DNA of 64,000 nt from contig CAJJYZ010000011.1 of the NCBI GenBank assembly GCA_905197485.1, positions 1-64,000 on the forward strand, read 5' to 3'. Below, one piece after another: positions 27,289 to 35,805 of the stretch. The translations under genes and the position numbers were made by a program. Positions within the stretch are counted from its first letter, which is position 1, and every line of letters starts with the position of its first letter. This DNA comes from an uncultured Lachnospiraceae bacterium (lineage in GTDB: Bacteria > Bacillota > Clostridia > Lachnospirales > Lachnospiraceae). Under the pieces are notes generated by a model, which did not search any database, was not told the DNA's origin, and saw only the letters and a program-made list of their open reading frames with translations.

Positions 27289-28248
27289 ATGAACAGAAAA
27301 TTTCAAAAAGTGGCGGCAGCAACCATATGTTTCCTATTGATTCCGTATATTTTCACCGTATTTATGAATGGAAATCATATGAAAAAGAATAGAAGTAATT
27401 CTTTTAAGCAAGTAAAAATAGAGTCTGGAAATTCATGGAAAAAGGTGTCATGGGAAGAGTATTTCGTCGGTATTCTGGCGAAAGAAATCGATGTGTTTTA
27501 CGAGGACGAGGCATTGAAAGCTCAGGCAGTTCTAACCCGGACAAATCTCTATCGGGAGATAGAAGAAGATAAGGATGTGATTCTTCCGGGTGATTATATG
27601 ACATATGGAGACATGGAGAAAACGTGGGGGAAGAAAAAGGCAAAACAAATCAGAAAACATTTACAGAAAGTTATGGAAGAGACGGAAAATAAAATTCTTC
27701 TTTATGAAGGGAAACCTGCAGTTGCTCCGTTTCACAGGTTGAGCAACGGGAGTACACGAGACGGTACAGAAGCTTTTGGAAATGATGGATATCCGTACTT
27801 AAAAAAGAAAGAGTGTCCGAAAGATGTGGAATCGAAATTACAATTGCAGACGTTGACGCTGACATATGAGGAAGCCAAGGAATATTGTCAGCCATTTTTG
27901 ATGGCGGTAAAAAAAGAAGAAAGTGAACGGGAATTTACGGCAGAAGATTTTGAGGTTCTAAAGGTCGATTCCACCGGCTATGTCATGAAAATCCGAATTG
28001 GAGATACTGCATATTCCGGTGAAAAATTCCGCGATGCGTTAGCGCTTCCATCGGGCTGTTTTACATTGCAGGACCAGGAAGGAAACTTGAAGATTACGAC
28101 AAAAGGAGTTGGACATGGAGTTGGAATGAGCCAGTATACGGCAAATGAACTGGCAAAAGAAGGGAAGAACTATGAAGAAATCTTGAACTATTTTTTTGAA
28201 GGAATCGAATGCAAACAGGTCGCTGAAATTTTATTAAATATCGAATAA
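27289..28248 (+). CDS. spoIID: Stage II sporulation protein D (peptidoglycan lytic transglycosylase)
   Basis: The protein has 319 residues. An N-terminal TM anchor (about 8-26) is followed by the SpoIID domain, with YFVGILAKEIDVFYEDEALK (catalytic Glu in AKEI), AQAVLTRTNLY and the C-terminal GHGVGMSQYTANELA. SpoIID degrades glycan strands during engulfment of the forespore. ATG 27289 follows AGAGGAGGAA. The next gene is the SpoIIQ-like protein, the usual clostridial order. A sigma-E-like -10 box lies 48 bp upstream. Confidence 0.9.
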   Translation: MNRKFQKVAAATICFLLIPYIFTVFMNGNHMKKNRSNSFKQVKIESGNSWKKVSWEEYFVGILAKEIDVFYEDEALKAQAVLTRTNLYREIEEDKDVILPGDYMTYGDMEKTWGKKKAKQIRKHLQKVMEETENKILLYEGKPAVAPFHRLSNGSTRDGTEAFGNDGYPYLKKKECPKDVESKLQLQTLTLTYEEAKEYCQPFLMAVKKEESEREFTAEDFEVLKVDSTGYVMKIRIGDTAYSGEKFRDALALPSGCFTLQDQEGNLKITTKGVGHGVGMSQYTANELAKEGKNYEEILNYFFEGIECKQVAEILLNIE

Positions 28249-28290
28249 TGCCATCACTTTCTGGCAAAAATAAGGTCAGAGGTGATGAAA

Positions 28291-29040
28291 ATGAAAAAAA
28301 ATCTAGAACCTTCCAATAAAGGGAAGGGCATTGCTGCAGCCTTAGTCATCTGTTTCGTCGCGGCCATCGCTATGGTGGGAACATATACATTTAACCGATA
28401 TAAAGACGGAACAAAACAAGAGCTTGCGCGGATTGAAGAAGAGAAAACAGAAGAAAAAGAGACGAAGAACACAAGCGTAAACCAGGACATGGTATCAAAT
28501 ACGCCGGAGACTCCGGTCAATGAAGAAGTTAACGTCATAGAGGAAGAAGTCGCAGCAGAAAAACCAATCCAAAATGATACGTCCGGTGGAACTGGAAAAT
28601 TATCTTTTGCACCGCAGCTTAACTTCAATGAAGATAAACTCATTCTCTGGCCGGTAGATGGAGAAGTGCTTATGAGCTACAGCATGGATAAGACGGTATA
28701 CTTTAAGACGCTGGACCAGTATAAATATAATCCGGCGCTGATTATCGGAGGTGCGGTAGGAGACCAGGTATTATCGGCAGCAAAAGGTGTCGTGAAATCG
28801 ATTGATGTTACGGCGGAAACCGGCACGACAGTCACAGTAGACTTAGGAAATGGCTATGAAGCAATCTATGGACAACTGAAAGAAGTACCGGTAAAAGTTG
28901 GAGATTATGTAGAAACAAAGACAGTGTTAGGGTATCTAAGCGAACCAACGAAATATTATAGTGTAGAAGGGTGTAACCTGTATTTCCAGATGAAAAAAGA
29001 CGGGGAACCGATAAATCCACTGGAATATCTCGGAGAATAA
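28291..29040 (+). CDS. spoIIQ: SpoIIQ-like M23-domain sporulation protein
   Basis: The protein has 249 residues. A TM helix (about 13-32) is followed by a Glu/Thr/Asn-rich linker and a C-terminal LytM/M23 fold (about 110-249). SpoIIQ forms the channel with SpoIIIAH across the intermembrane space of the engulfing spore. The M23 metal ligands look absent: the first His region reads NPALIIGGAVGD and the HxH position reads LYFQM. The domain is therefore probably structural only. Position after spoIID supports the name. The ATG at 28291 has AGAGGTG at good spacing. Confidence 0.82.
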   Translation: MKKNLEPSNKGKGIAAALVICFVAAIAMVGTYTFNRYKDGTKQELARIEEEKTEEKETKNTSVNQDMVSNTPETPVNEEVNVIEEEVAAEKPIQNDTSGGTGKLSFAPQLNFNEDKLILWPVDGEVLMSYSMDKTVYFKTLDQYKYNPALIIGGAVGDQVLSAAKGVVKSIDVTAETGTTVTVDLGNGYEAIYGQLKEVPVKVGDYVETKTVLGYLSEPTKYYSVEGCNLYFQMKKDGEPINPLEYLGE

Positions 29041-29043
29041 TTT

Positions 29044-29126
29044 AATTGGGGACGTAGTATTTTGTCATTTTACTACGTCCCCAATTGAGTTTTGCCCTGT
29101 CCCTTTTTAAGTTTTACTCTGTCCCC
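29044..29126 (+). repeat. Interspersed repeat, copy 2, with strong hairpin
   Basis: A perfect 16-bp stem, AATTGGGGACGTAGTA (29044-29059) with TACTACGTCCCCAATT (29071-29086), is followed by spaced CTGTCCC motifs. The right half aligns to the copy at 20639-20717 in opposite orientation. Here it lies between convergent genes and may also act as a terminator. Confidence 0.8.
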
Positions 29127-29136
29127 TACGTATCTG

Positions 29137-29799
29137 TTATCCTAATAAATATACATACATTACTACAAAGTGACAGGCGCTTCCTGCCATTACGAAGAGA
29201 TGGAAAATTTCGTGGCTTCCAAAATTCTGGTGTTTTGAATTGAAGATGTTTAGTTTCAATCCATAAATAATACCTCCGATGGTATAAATGATACCTCCGA
29301 CTAAGAGCCAAATGAAAGCCGGTGTGGGAAGTTTCGCATAAATAGTTGGAAACGCAAGAATACAAGTCCAACCCATAGCAATATATAAGATGGAAGAAAA
29401 CCATTTCGGGCAATAAATCCAGAAAGCTTTAATCAAGATACCGATGATGGCAATGCTCCACACGATAGCGAGGAGAGTATAACCAACGCGTCCTTTTAGA
29501 ACGAGAAGACATACGGGTGTATAACTTCCTGCAATCATGACAGAAATCATCATATGGTCAAATTTTTTCAAACGCTTATTGATTTTCTCAGAAATATCAA
29601 GAGAGTGATAAATCGTACTTGCGCTGTAGAGTAAAATTAAGCTTCCGATATAAACGGCGAAAGAGATAAAATAGATTTTATCTGCTTTGTGTGCTGCCTT
29701 GATTAGAAGAGGAGCGGCCGCAATGACAGCGGCTACCGCTGCGATAAAGTGTGTAATGGCGCTTCCGGGGTCTTTTAATTTGAGAATTTTTGTTGACAT
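29137..29799 (-). CDS. Hemolysin III / TrhA-family membrane protein
   Basis: The protein has 220 residues, seven TM helices, of the PAQR-like hemolysin III family. Marks are SASTIYHS, a conserved KKFDHMMI segment, IAGSYTP and the C-terminal HEIFHLFVMAGSACHF with its histidines. These histidines, with Ser and Asp, form the likely metal site. The Bacillus relative affects membrane homeostasis; a true haemolysin role is doubtful. AGGAGGGATTTCC precedes the ATG. Confidence 0.9.
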   Translation of the reverse strand: MSTKILKLKDPGSAITHFIAAVAAVIAAAPLLIKAAHKADKIYFISFAVYIGSLILLYSASTIYHSLDISEKINKRLKKFDHMMISVMIAGSYTPVCLLVLKGRVGYTLLAIVWSIAIIGILIKAFWIYCPKWFSSILYIAMGWTCILAFPTIYAKLPTPAFIWLLVGGIIYTIGGIIYGLKLNIFNSKHQNFGSHEIFHLFVMAGSACHFVVMYVYLLG

Positions 29800-29833
29800 G
29801 GAAATCCCTCCTGTTGATATAATATATTATAAG

Positions 29834-29848
29834 TAGTTTTCAAAACTA
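29834..29848. promoter_or_regulatory. Palindrome TAGTTTTCAAAACTA in a divergent intergenic region
   Basis: A perfect 7-1-7 palindrome between the TrhA gene and the regulator at 29963. TAGTTTTC recurs at 29909-29916. It is a possible operator, with the factor unknown. Confidence 0.4.
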
Positions 29849-29962
29849 TATTAAGTATATTCAAATACTACTACAATTATTCAAAAAAAGCAACCACATG
29901 ATTGAAAATAGTTTTCTGATAGGATATCATAAAAACAAATAAAACGACGGAGAAGAGAAGAA

Positions 29963-30952
29963 ATGAAAGTAGCAGTTATTCTTACAGGATTTTTGAAAGA
30001 TTATGTAGAAGCGTTAAATATAGATTGTGAAATGTCTTTTTTTGTTTATAAAAATTTTGCCCATGCAGGGGAACTTTATATGGAATTGGAGAAAGACTAT
30101 GATGGTTTCCTTGTAAGCGGGCCGGTTCCGCGAGCTGCCATATGTAGAAGGGCAGGTAAAGCAGTCAAGCCGGTTGTGTCTTTTGGAAGTAATGCATTGT
30201 GCTATTACGAAACGTTTTTCCAAGTCCAATATAAGGAAAAGGATTTTTATCTGGAAAGAGGATATTTTGATTTATTAGAGTGGGCTTCGAACGCGCAATC
30301 TATCTACCCGTATTTAGAACGGGGAGAGTTCAGCTCTTTATTGTATGATGTTTACCGGAATACAAATTCCTATACATTAGAACAATTGTGTGACATGGAA
30401 GAAAAAATAAAAAACAAGCATATTCGTCTTTGGAAAGAGAAGAGGATTCAATATTCGGTAACGCGATTTAGCAATATTATGCCAGACCTTTTGGAAAATG
30501 GAGTAAAAACGTATTTTGTTTATCCAAAACATGAGATTCTGCAAGAGTCATTGACAGTACTTTTACAGGATATTCATCTAAAAACAATGGTTCATACACA
30601 AAATAAGATGACTGCTTTGAATGAACGTTTTGTAGACCCTGGATTTCTTCCGGTGGAGAAGAAGAAGAGTTCTTTTGAAATTGTAGATGACTATGATATG
30701 AGGTGCAGACAAATAAGCAGGAAAACAGGCCTTGCACTTAATTATGTGCAGCGCTTGACAGGGGCTTTTGAACAATTGGATGAGGAACGTGTGACTTCTC
30801 AAACACTTTCCGAAGCGCTTCATATTACAACACGTAGCGCAAACCGTTTGTTGAGCAAATTGTCAGCAAGCGGAATAGTAGAAGAAATCGCACATCAACA
30901 GAATTTTACAAGGGGGCGTCCAGAGAAGATATATCGACTGAAATCTGATTAG
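29963..30952 (+). CDS. Putative transcriptional regulator with C-terminal winged helix
   Basis: The protein has 329 residues. The N-terminal 120 residues form an alpha/beta sensory-like domain (YDGFLVSGPVPRAAICRRAG resembles the PrpR N-terminal fold). The C terminus (about 240-329) has two helical segments with TSQTLSEALHITTRSANRLL, a winged-helix pattern, and a basic RGRPEKIYRL end. It lacks the AAA+ domain of PrpR. It is convergent with the shortened transporter gene at 31007. The target is unknown. Confidence 0.6.
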   Translation: MKVAVILTGFLKDYVEALNIDCEMSFFVYKNFAHAGELYMELEKDYDGFLVSGPVPRAAICRRAGKAVKPVVSFGSNALCYYETFFQVQYKEKDFYLERGYFDLLEWASNAQSIYPYLERGEFSSLLYDVYRNTNSYTLEQLCDMEEKIKNKHIRLWKEKRIQYSVTRFSNIMPDLLENGVKTYFVYPKHEILQESLTVLLQDIHLKTMVHTQNKMTALNERFVDPGFLPVEKKKSSFEIVDDYDMRCRQISRKTGLALNYVQRLTGAFEQLDEERVTSQTLSEALHITTRSANRLLSKLSASGIVEEIAHQQNFTRGRPEKIYRLKSD

Positions 30953-31006
30953 AAAAGAAATGGGCTCAAAGGAGGAATATCACAAACCTTTGAGCCTATT
31001 TGTAAG

Positions 31007-31693
31007 TTATGATAATTTATGCTGTTCCAGCCATCTAATTGTACAGTATGCAAAAGCGGCAACCGCATTTTTCATACCGCTTTCATTGAATATTCTCATA
31101 CTTGGAAGCTTAAATGAAGATTTTTGTTCTGCATTTTGTTTGAAGTATCCAGTATCACGTTTTTTCTTTAAGTCTTTTCTGATACAGAAAGTGGAAATTG
31201 GAATTCCGAAGAATTTCTGTACGGAAAGAACTAATACTGCAAAGGCTGCCAGTTCTGGACGTTTTGCGGCTTCCGCAGCTCCGGTTACAATGATTCCGGC
31301 AACTGTGGAGCCGGCAACAGGTGGCGCTGCTATCAGAGCATATTCCCGTCCAAATAGTAAAGAGCCGACTGTAAAGCAGATGAGTGCAATTGCTCCGATA
31401 GAGACTAAAGAAATTACAACGGTTTTCCATTCCCGAATCATATCTTCCAGGTTGATTAATGTTCCGATATTGGTAATCATGAATGCTGTACCGAAATTAC
31501 TCATTACAGTAACAAGGCCGGATTGGGTTGTGATATCTTTCGGTAAAATCCCACTCCAAAATCCCGCAAGAAATAATACGCAGGCAAATAATAATGATGA
31601 AATTGCTCCTTTTGTTTTCTTAGATAAAATTTCTCCAATAGAATAGACGACCAGACAGCCTGTAATACAAGTCAAAGGGTTCCAAAAACTCAT
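31007..31693 (-). CDS. Multi-TM transporter-like protein, probably C-terminally shortened
   Basis: The protein has 228 residues. The first 170 or so form about five to six TM helices (SFWNPLTCITG, AAPPVAGSTVAGIIVTGAAE). They look like the N-terminal half of a larger clostridial transporter I cannot name. After residue 180 the sequence becomes polar and ends in ESGMKNAVAAFAYCTIRWLE, unlike a membrane-protein end and more like a soluble enzyme C terminus. This suggests a deletion fusion of two neighbouring genes. AGGAGGAACG supports the ATG at 31693. The gene may be non-functional. Confidence 0.5.
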   Translation of the reverse strand: MSFWNPLTCITGCLVVYSIGEILSKKTKGAISSLLFACVLFLAGFWSGILPKDITTQSGLVTVMSNFGTAFMITNIGTLINLEDMIREWKTVVISLVSIGAIALICFTVGSLLFGREYALIAAPPVAGSTVAGIIVTGAAEAAKRPELAAFAVLVLSVQKFFGIPISTFCIRKDLKKKRDTGYFKQNAEQKSSFKLPSMRIFNESGMKNAVAAFAYCTIRWLEQHKLS

Positions 31694-31774
31694 ACTTTCG
31701 TTCCTCCTAACGTTTTTCATTTTACATATTTGTCTGACGTGTACACGTACGCATAACTTCATAAAAGTCGTTAT

Positions 31775-31790
31775 GTCTTTAATTAAAGAC
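31775..31790. promoter_or_regulatory. 16-bp perfect palindrome upstream of the 31007-31693 gene
   Basis: GTCTTTAATTAAAGAC lies about 80 bp before the start of the minus-strand transporter-like gene. The gene-free stretch 31694-32101 otherwise holds AT-rich DNA and, at its right end, the helicase promoter and leader. Confidence 0.4.
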
Positions 31791-32015
31791 GAATAAAAGA
31801 CGTAATAATGAAATCATGTTTCTGGATAATCGATTATTTACTGTAAATATTGCATATAATACAAGTGTTAGTCAACGATAATTAGTAAATTTGTTTAAAA
31901 TAAACAAATGAAAAAGAAATAATTGTATAAAATAGCGTCCTTAAATATGACTTTAAATAAAAGGAATAGTGTCTTTATTTAGATGAGCAAATTTGTTTCG
32001 AAGAAAGTATCAGAT

Positions 32016-32044
32016 TTGACAAGTAAATTATTATTTGATATACT
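32016..32044 (+). promoter_or_regulatory. Consensus sigma-A promoter of the helicase gene
   Basis: TTGACA (32016-32021), 17-bp spacer, TATACT (32039-32044). The start of transcription would be near 32051, leaving a leader of about 50 nt. Confidence 0.85.
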
Positions 32045-32063
32045 GAACGAGTTGACTTTGTAT

Positions 32064-32100
32064 ATACCCTTTACTTGGTGGCAGGTAGAGGGTATTTTTT
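32064..32100 (+). terminator. Leader hairpin with T run, overlapping the helicase ribosome site
   Basis: ATACCCT (32064-32070) pairs with AGGGTAT (32089-32095), with an inner ACTT/AGGT helix, then Ts to 32100. It has the form of an intrinsic terminator. The right arm contains the only plausible ribosome site (AGAGGG), and the ATG follows at 32102. It probably acts as an attenuator or translation-blocking hairpin. Confidence 0.7.
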
Positions 32101-32101
32101 G

Positions 32102-33709
32102 ATGGAAAATGGGGATTTTTATATGGAAAATATGAATTTTGAGAATCTGGGACTATGCCCGGAAATAGTAAAAGCAGTAAAATACATGGGATTTGAAGAG
32201 CCGTCGCCAATTCAGGCAAAAGCGATTCCGGTGATGATGGAGGGCAAAGACTTAATAGGTCAGGCGCAGACCGGAACAGGGAAAACAGCGGCATTTGGGA
32301 TTCCGTTGTTACAGAAAATCAATCCAAAGAATAAGAAACTACAAGGGATTGTGCTTTGTCCGACACGTGAGCTTGCGATTCAGGTGGCGGAGGAAATTCG
32401 TTCTCTTGCAAAATATATGCATGGAATTAAGGTACTTCCAATCTATGGCGGTCAGGAAATTGTAAAGCAGATTCGTTCTTTAAAGAGCGGAACACAGCTT
32501 ATCATAGGAACACCTGGGCGTGTAATGGACCATATGAGAAGAAAAACGATTAAAATGGATGAGATTCATACCGTTGTTCTGGATGAGGCGGACGAGATGT
32601 TAAACATGGGCTTCCGGGAGGACATCGAAACGATTTTAGAGGGAGTTCCGGAGGAGAGACAGACGGTTTTATTCTCGGCAACCATGCCAAAGCCGATTCT
32701 TGAGATTACGAAGAAATATCAGAAGAACGCAGAAGTGATTAAAGTAACGAAGAAAGAATTGACGGTTCCGAATATCGAGCAGTTCTATTATGAAGTGAAA
32801 CCAAAGAATAAAGAAGAAGTATTGAGTCGTCTTTTGGACATTTATACACCGAAGCTTTCGGTTGTATTCTGCAATACGAAGAAACAGGTAGACCTTCTGG
32901 TGAACGCGCTTCTTGGAAGGGGATACTTTGCCGCAGGACTGCATGGAGATATGAAACAGGAACAACGTGACCGGGTGATGCAGGGATTCCGAACCGGGAA
33001 AACGGAGATTCTTGTTGCGACAGATGTGGCTGCCCGCGGAATTGATGTGGATGAAGTGGAAGCGGTATTCAATTATGATTTGCCGCAGGACGATGAATAT
33101 TATGTACACCGCATCGGAAGAACAGGTCGTGCGGGACGTATCGGGCGTTCATTTTCTTTCGTGTCCGGAAGAGAAGTGTACAAATTGAAAGAAATTCAGC
33201 GCTACTGTAAGACGAAGATTTATGCACAGAAAGTACCGTCTTTGAATGATGTTACGAATACGAAGATTGAAAATATACTGGATGAGGTGGAGCGTATCAT
33301 AGAAAATGAAGAGCTGACACCGATGATTGAAGCGATTGAGAATAAGGTAAATCATTCGGACTATACGGCGATGGATTTTGCGGCGGCATTTCTACAGATG
33401 TGTGCAGGAAGAACGAAAGAAGAAAATGAAGATGAGTTTGACTTTGGAGATACCGGAGCCGAAGAGCCGGGCATGGTAAGGCTTTTTATCAATATCGGCA
33501 AGAAACAGAAAGCAAGACCGGGAGATATCGTAGGAGCTCTTGCAGGGGAGAGTGGTATGCCTGGTAAATTAATCGGAACGATTGACATGTTTGACAAGTA
33601 TACTTTCGTAGAAGTTCCGAGAGAATATGCGAGAGATGTTCTGGAAGCTATGAAGCACGCCAAGATTAAAGGAAAATCAATTGCAATCGAACCTGCGAAC
33701 CAAAAGTAA
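32102..33709 (+). CDS. DEAD-box RNA helicase with DbpA-type RNA-binding domain
   Basis: About 535 residues. The helicase core has AQTGTGKT, PTRELAIQV, GTPGR, VLDEADEML, SAT, ATDVAARGIDV and HRIGRTGRAGR. The last 75 residues (MVRLFINIGKKQKARPGDIV onward) match the DbpA C-terminal RRM-like domain that directs helicases to 23S rRNA. It likely aids ribosome assembly or RNA turnover, often needed in cold. ATG 32102 is nine bases after AGAGGG; ATG 32123 is an alternative. The short leader is mostly a terminator-like hairpin. Confidence 0.92.
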   Translation: MENGDFYMENMNFENLGLCPEIVKAVKYMGFEEPSPIQAKAIPVMMEGKDLIGQAQTGTGKTAAFGIPLLQKINPKNKKLQGIVLCPTRELAIQVAEEIRSLAKYMHGIKVLPIYGGQEIVKQIRSLKSGTQLIIGTPGRVMDHMRRKTIKMDEIHTVVLDEADEMLNMGFREDIETILEGVPEERQTVLFSATMPKPILEITKKYQKNAEVIKVTKKELTVPNIEQFYYEVKPKNKEEVLSRLLDIYTPKLSVVFCNTKKQVDLLVNALLGRGYFAAGLHGDMKQEQRDRVMQGFRTGKTEILVATDVAARGIDVDEVEAVFNYDLPQDDEYYVHRIGRTGRAGRIGRSFSFVSGREVYKLKEIQRYCKTKIYAQKVPSLNDVTNTKIENILDEVERIIENEELTPMIEAIENKVNHSDYTAMDFAAAFLQMCAGRTKEENEDEFDFGDTGAEEPGMVRLFINIGKKQKARPGDIVGALAGESGMPGKLIGTIDMFDKYTFVEVPREYARDVLEAMKHAKIKGKSIAIEPANQK

Positions 33710-33822
33710 AAAAACTGGCATGGTCTAGAAGTGGAATATTGGCGGTTTTCATATAACCAGAGCAGTGTTATGATTGATCTAACGAAAATGCCTTATGAAG
33801 GTGTTAAGAAAGGATGAGATTC

Positions 33823-34425
33823 ATGAGAAAAGAGAACATTACGCTGATAAAAGTAACAGAAACTGCCTTAATGGCTGCGCTTTGTTATGTGACATTTACA
33901 TTTTTGCAGATAAAAATCCCACTTCCTGGCGGGGATGCAAGTTCGATTCATATTGGAAATGCAGTCTGTGTACTCGCGGCGTTGATGCTTGGCGGAGTCT
34001 ATGGAGGACTGGCAGGAGCAATTGGAATGTCGATTGCGGATATTATGGACCCGATTTATATTACGGTAGCGCCGAAGACATTTGTCTTGAAGCTATGTAT
34101 CGGATTGATTACCGGGTTGGTAGCTCATAGAATTGCGAAAATCAATGAGAGTACAGACCGAAAATATGTTTTAAAATGGAGTGTTATCGCCTCCATTGCC
34201 GGACTCGGGTTTAACGTGGCAGCAGACCCGGTTGTCGGATATTTCTATAAAATGTATATTCTTGGACAGCCGCAGACAGCAGCCGAAGTGCTTGCAAAAT
34301 TAAGTGCGGTAACAACGCTTGTCAATGCGGTTGTATCCGTTGTACTTGTTGCATTTGTCTATAATGCGGCGAGACCTGTATTATTAAAAAGCGGAATGAT
34401 TCCGCGAGCAAAGAAAGCAGCATAG
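33823..34425 (+). CDS. ECF transporter S component
   Basis: The protein has 200 residues with about five to six TM helices. It has the S-component pattern: TALMAALCYVTFTFLQIKIP, GGDASSIHIGNAVCVLAALM and GGVYGGLAGAIGMSIADI. It binds a vitamin or related compound and works with a shared EcfA-EcfA'-EcfT module encoded elsewhere. I see no riboswitch upstream to identify the substrate. ATG 33823 is chosen because AAAGGA (33809-33814) then has correct spacing. Confidence 0.82.
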   Translation: MRKENITLIKVTETALMAALCYVTFTFLQIKIPLPGGDASSIHIGNAVCVLAALMLGGVYGGLAGAIGMSIADIMDPIYITVAPKTFVLKLCIGLITGLVAHRIAKINESTDRKYVLKWSVIASIAGLGFNVAADPVVGYFYKMYILGQPQTAAEVLAKLSAVTTLVNAVVSVVLVAFVYNAARPVLLKSGMIPRAKKAA

Positions 34426-34433
34426 AACGATAC

Positions 34434-34483
34434 AAATCCCACACAAGAAGGAAGGAGCAGACCCTTTCGTTTGTGTGGGATTT
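34434..34483. terminator. Bidirectional terminator between S component and histidine kinase
   Basis: AAATCCCACACAA (34434-34446) pairs with TTGTGTGGGATTT (34471-34483), followed by Ts. It serves the two convergent genes. Confidence 0.9.
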
Positions 34484-34497
34484 TTCTATGAGAGTGA

Positions 34498-35805
34498 TTA
34501 TTTTGCGATTTTAAATTTTATTTCAAATGTGGCGCCTCCACCGGAAGTATCTTTGACGGTGAGGGGAGCCTTCATCCTATCTGCCAGCATTTTTGCGATG
34601 CTGAGTCCGAGACCGGCATGTTCTTTCTGATTGCGGGAGGAGTCAGCTCTGTAGAAGCGGTCAAAAATATAAGGTTTCTTATCATCCGGAATTCCGCCGC
34701 CATGGTCTGCGACGGCAAGTACAACAGACTGGGAGTCAAAAGATGCTGAAAGTGTAATATCCGGTACAGACTCGGAAGCGTCGCATCCATAGGCGATGGC
34801 ATTATCCAAAAGAATCGCAAGAAGCTGATAAATCCAAGCGGAATTTCCCTGAATATTCGGAAGAAATTCATCCGGAAGCTTTAATTTTAGCGAAATATTT
34901 TTGGAGCTGCAAAGCACGTCATAGTTTTCCAATAGTTGCAATAACAGTAAATCCACTTCCACATCTTCTATGAGAAATGTGTCTGTTGTTTCATCTTCCG
35001 GGGAAGAGAGAAGAAGCAGATTCTTAATCAATGCTCCGGAGCGGATGCATTCCCGCTCTATAAGATTCGCCATTTCTCCGGCATGTTCGGGCATGGATTT
35101 GATGGCAGAAGCGCTTGTCTGTATGACTGCCAAAGGCGAACGGAGTTCGTGAGATGCCGCAGAAATAAAGTCTTTCTGCTTTTCATGATAGTTTTCCACA
35201 GGTTTGACTGCCTGTTTTACAAGCCGCCTGCTTGCGAGGTAGAGACCAAGAACTCCCAGAATTTCTAACAGGAGAAACAGACCGATTTGCAGAAGAAGTT
35301 CCCGCTGAACATCGCTCATATCGGATAGTAGAATAAGAGAGCGGAATCCCGTTTCTGTGGCAATCACCATAGCTGTTGCCATGTAAGTATCGTGTTTTTC
35401 TCCTTTGACTTGAAAAACGGAGGATTTGGAAACGGAGAGGGAGTGTGGTTTGGATTGTGTGTCAACGCCTTCTTTTAACGCCTGTTTTTTTGTAAGGTCA
35501 ACCAGTTTTTGGCGATTTGTTTTCGGAGTCCATGCGCCGCGGAAGAAGAGGGGTGTTCCGTTGTCCTCAATATGGATAATCAGCTTTCCGTCTCGTTCCA
35601 GACTTGCCAGCCAGTCATCTGAGAAACTGGAAGTTCCCTCCAGCCGGTGTGTCAGGTCTAAGAGCTGACTTTGAAATTGTTGATTTTTCTGGCTGGAATG
35701 CAGTTTACTCTGATAGAAAAATGCAAGGATAAGGACAAGCGTTAAGATAGCGCTTGTGGTGAGAAAAAATAAAAAAGTTAGATGTTTTTCCCATTTCTTT
35801 ATCAT
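34498..35805 (-). CDS. Sensor histidine kinase
   Basis: About 435 residues. Two TM helices (about 12-33 and 170-190) enclose an extracytoplasmic sensor domain. The cytoplasmic part has the H box ISAASHELRSPLAVI, N box LLDNAIAYG, VADHGGGIPDD and GLGLSIAKMLAD. ATG 35805 overlaps the response regulator stop as ATGA and has GGAGGA six bases upstream, so translation is coupled; ATG 35811 abuts the ribosome site. It is divergent from the lipoprotein operon at 36624, the probable target. Confidence 0.92.
   Translation of the reverse strand: MIKKWEKHLTFLFFLTTSAILTLVLILAFFYQSKLHSSQKNQQFQSQLLDLTHRLEGTSSFSDDWLASLERDGKLIIHIEDNGTPLFFRGAWTPKTNRQKLVDLTKKQALKEGVDTQSKPHSLSVSKSSVFQVKGEKHDTYMATAMVIATETGFRSLILLSDMSDVQRELLLQIGLFLLLEILGVLGLYLASRRLVKQAVKPVENYHEKQKDFISAASHELRSPLAVIQTSASAIKSMPEHAGEMANLIERECIRSGALIKNLLLLSSPEDETTDTFLIEDVEVDLLLLQLLENYDVLCSSKNISLKLKLPDEFLPNIQGNSAWIYQLLAILLDNAIAYGCDASESVPDITLSASFDSQSVVLAVADHGGGIPDDKKPYIFDRFYRADSSRNQKEHAGLGLSIAKMLADRMKAPLTVKDTSGGGATFEIKFKIAK

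Noticed and set aside
33710..33822. Riboswitch before the ECF S component
   Set aside because: The 113-bp gap shows no recognised aptamer and only a poorly paired stem.
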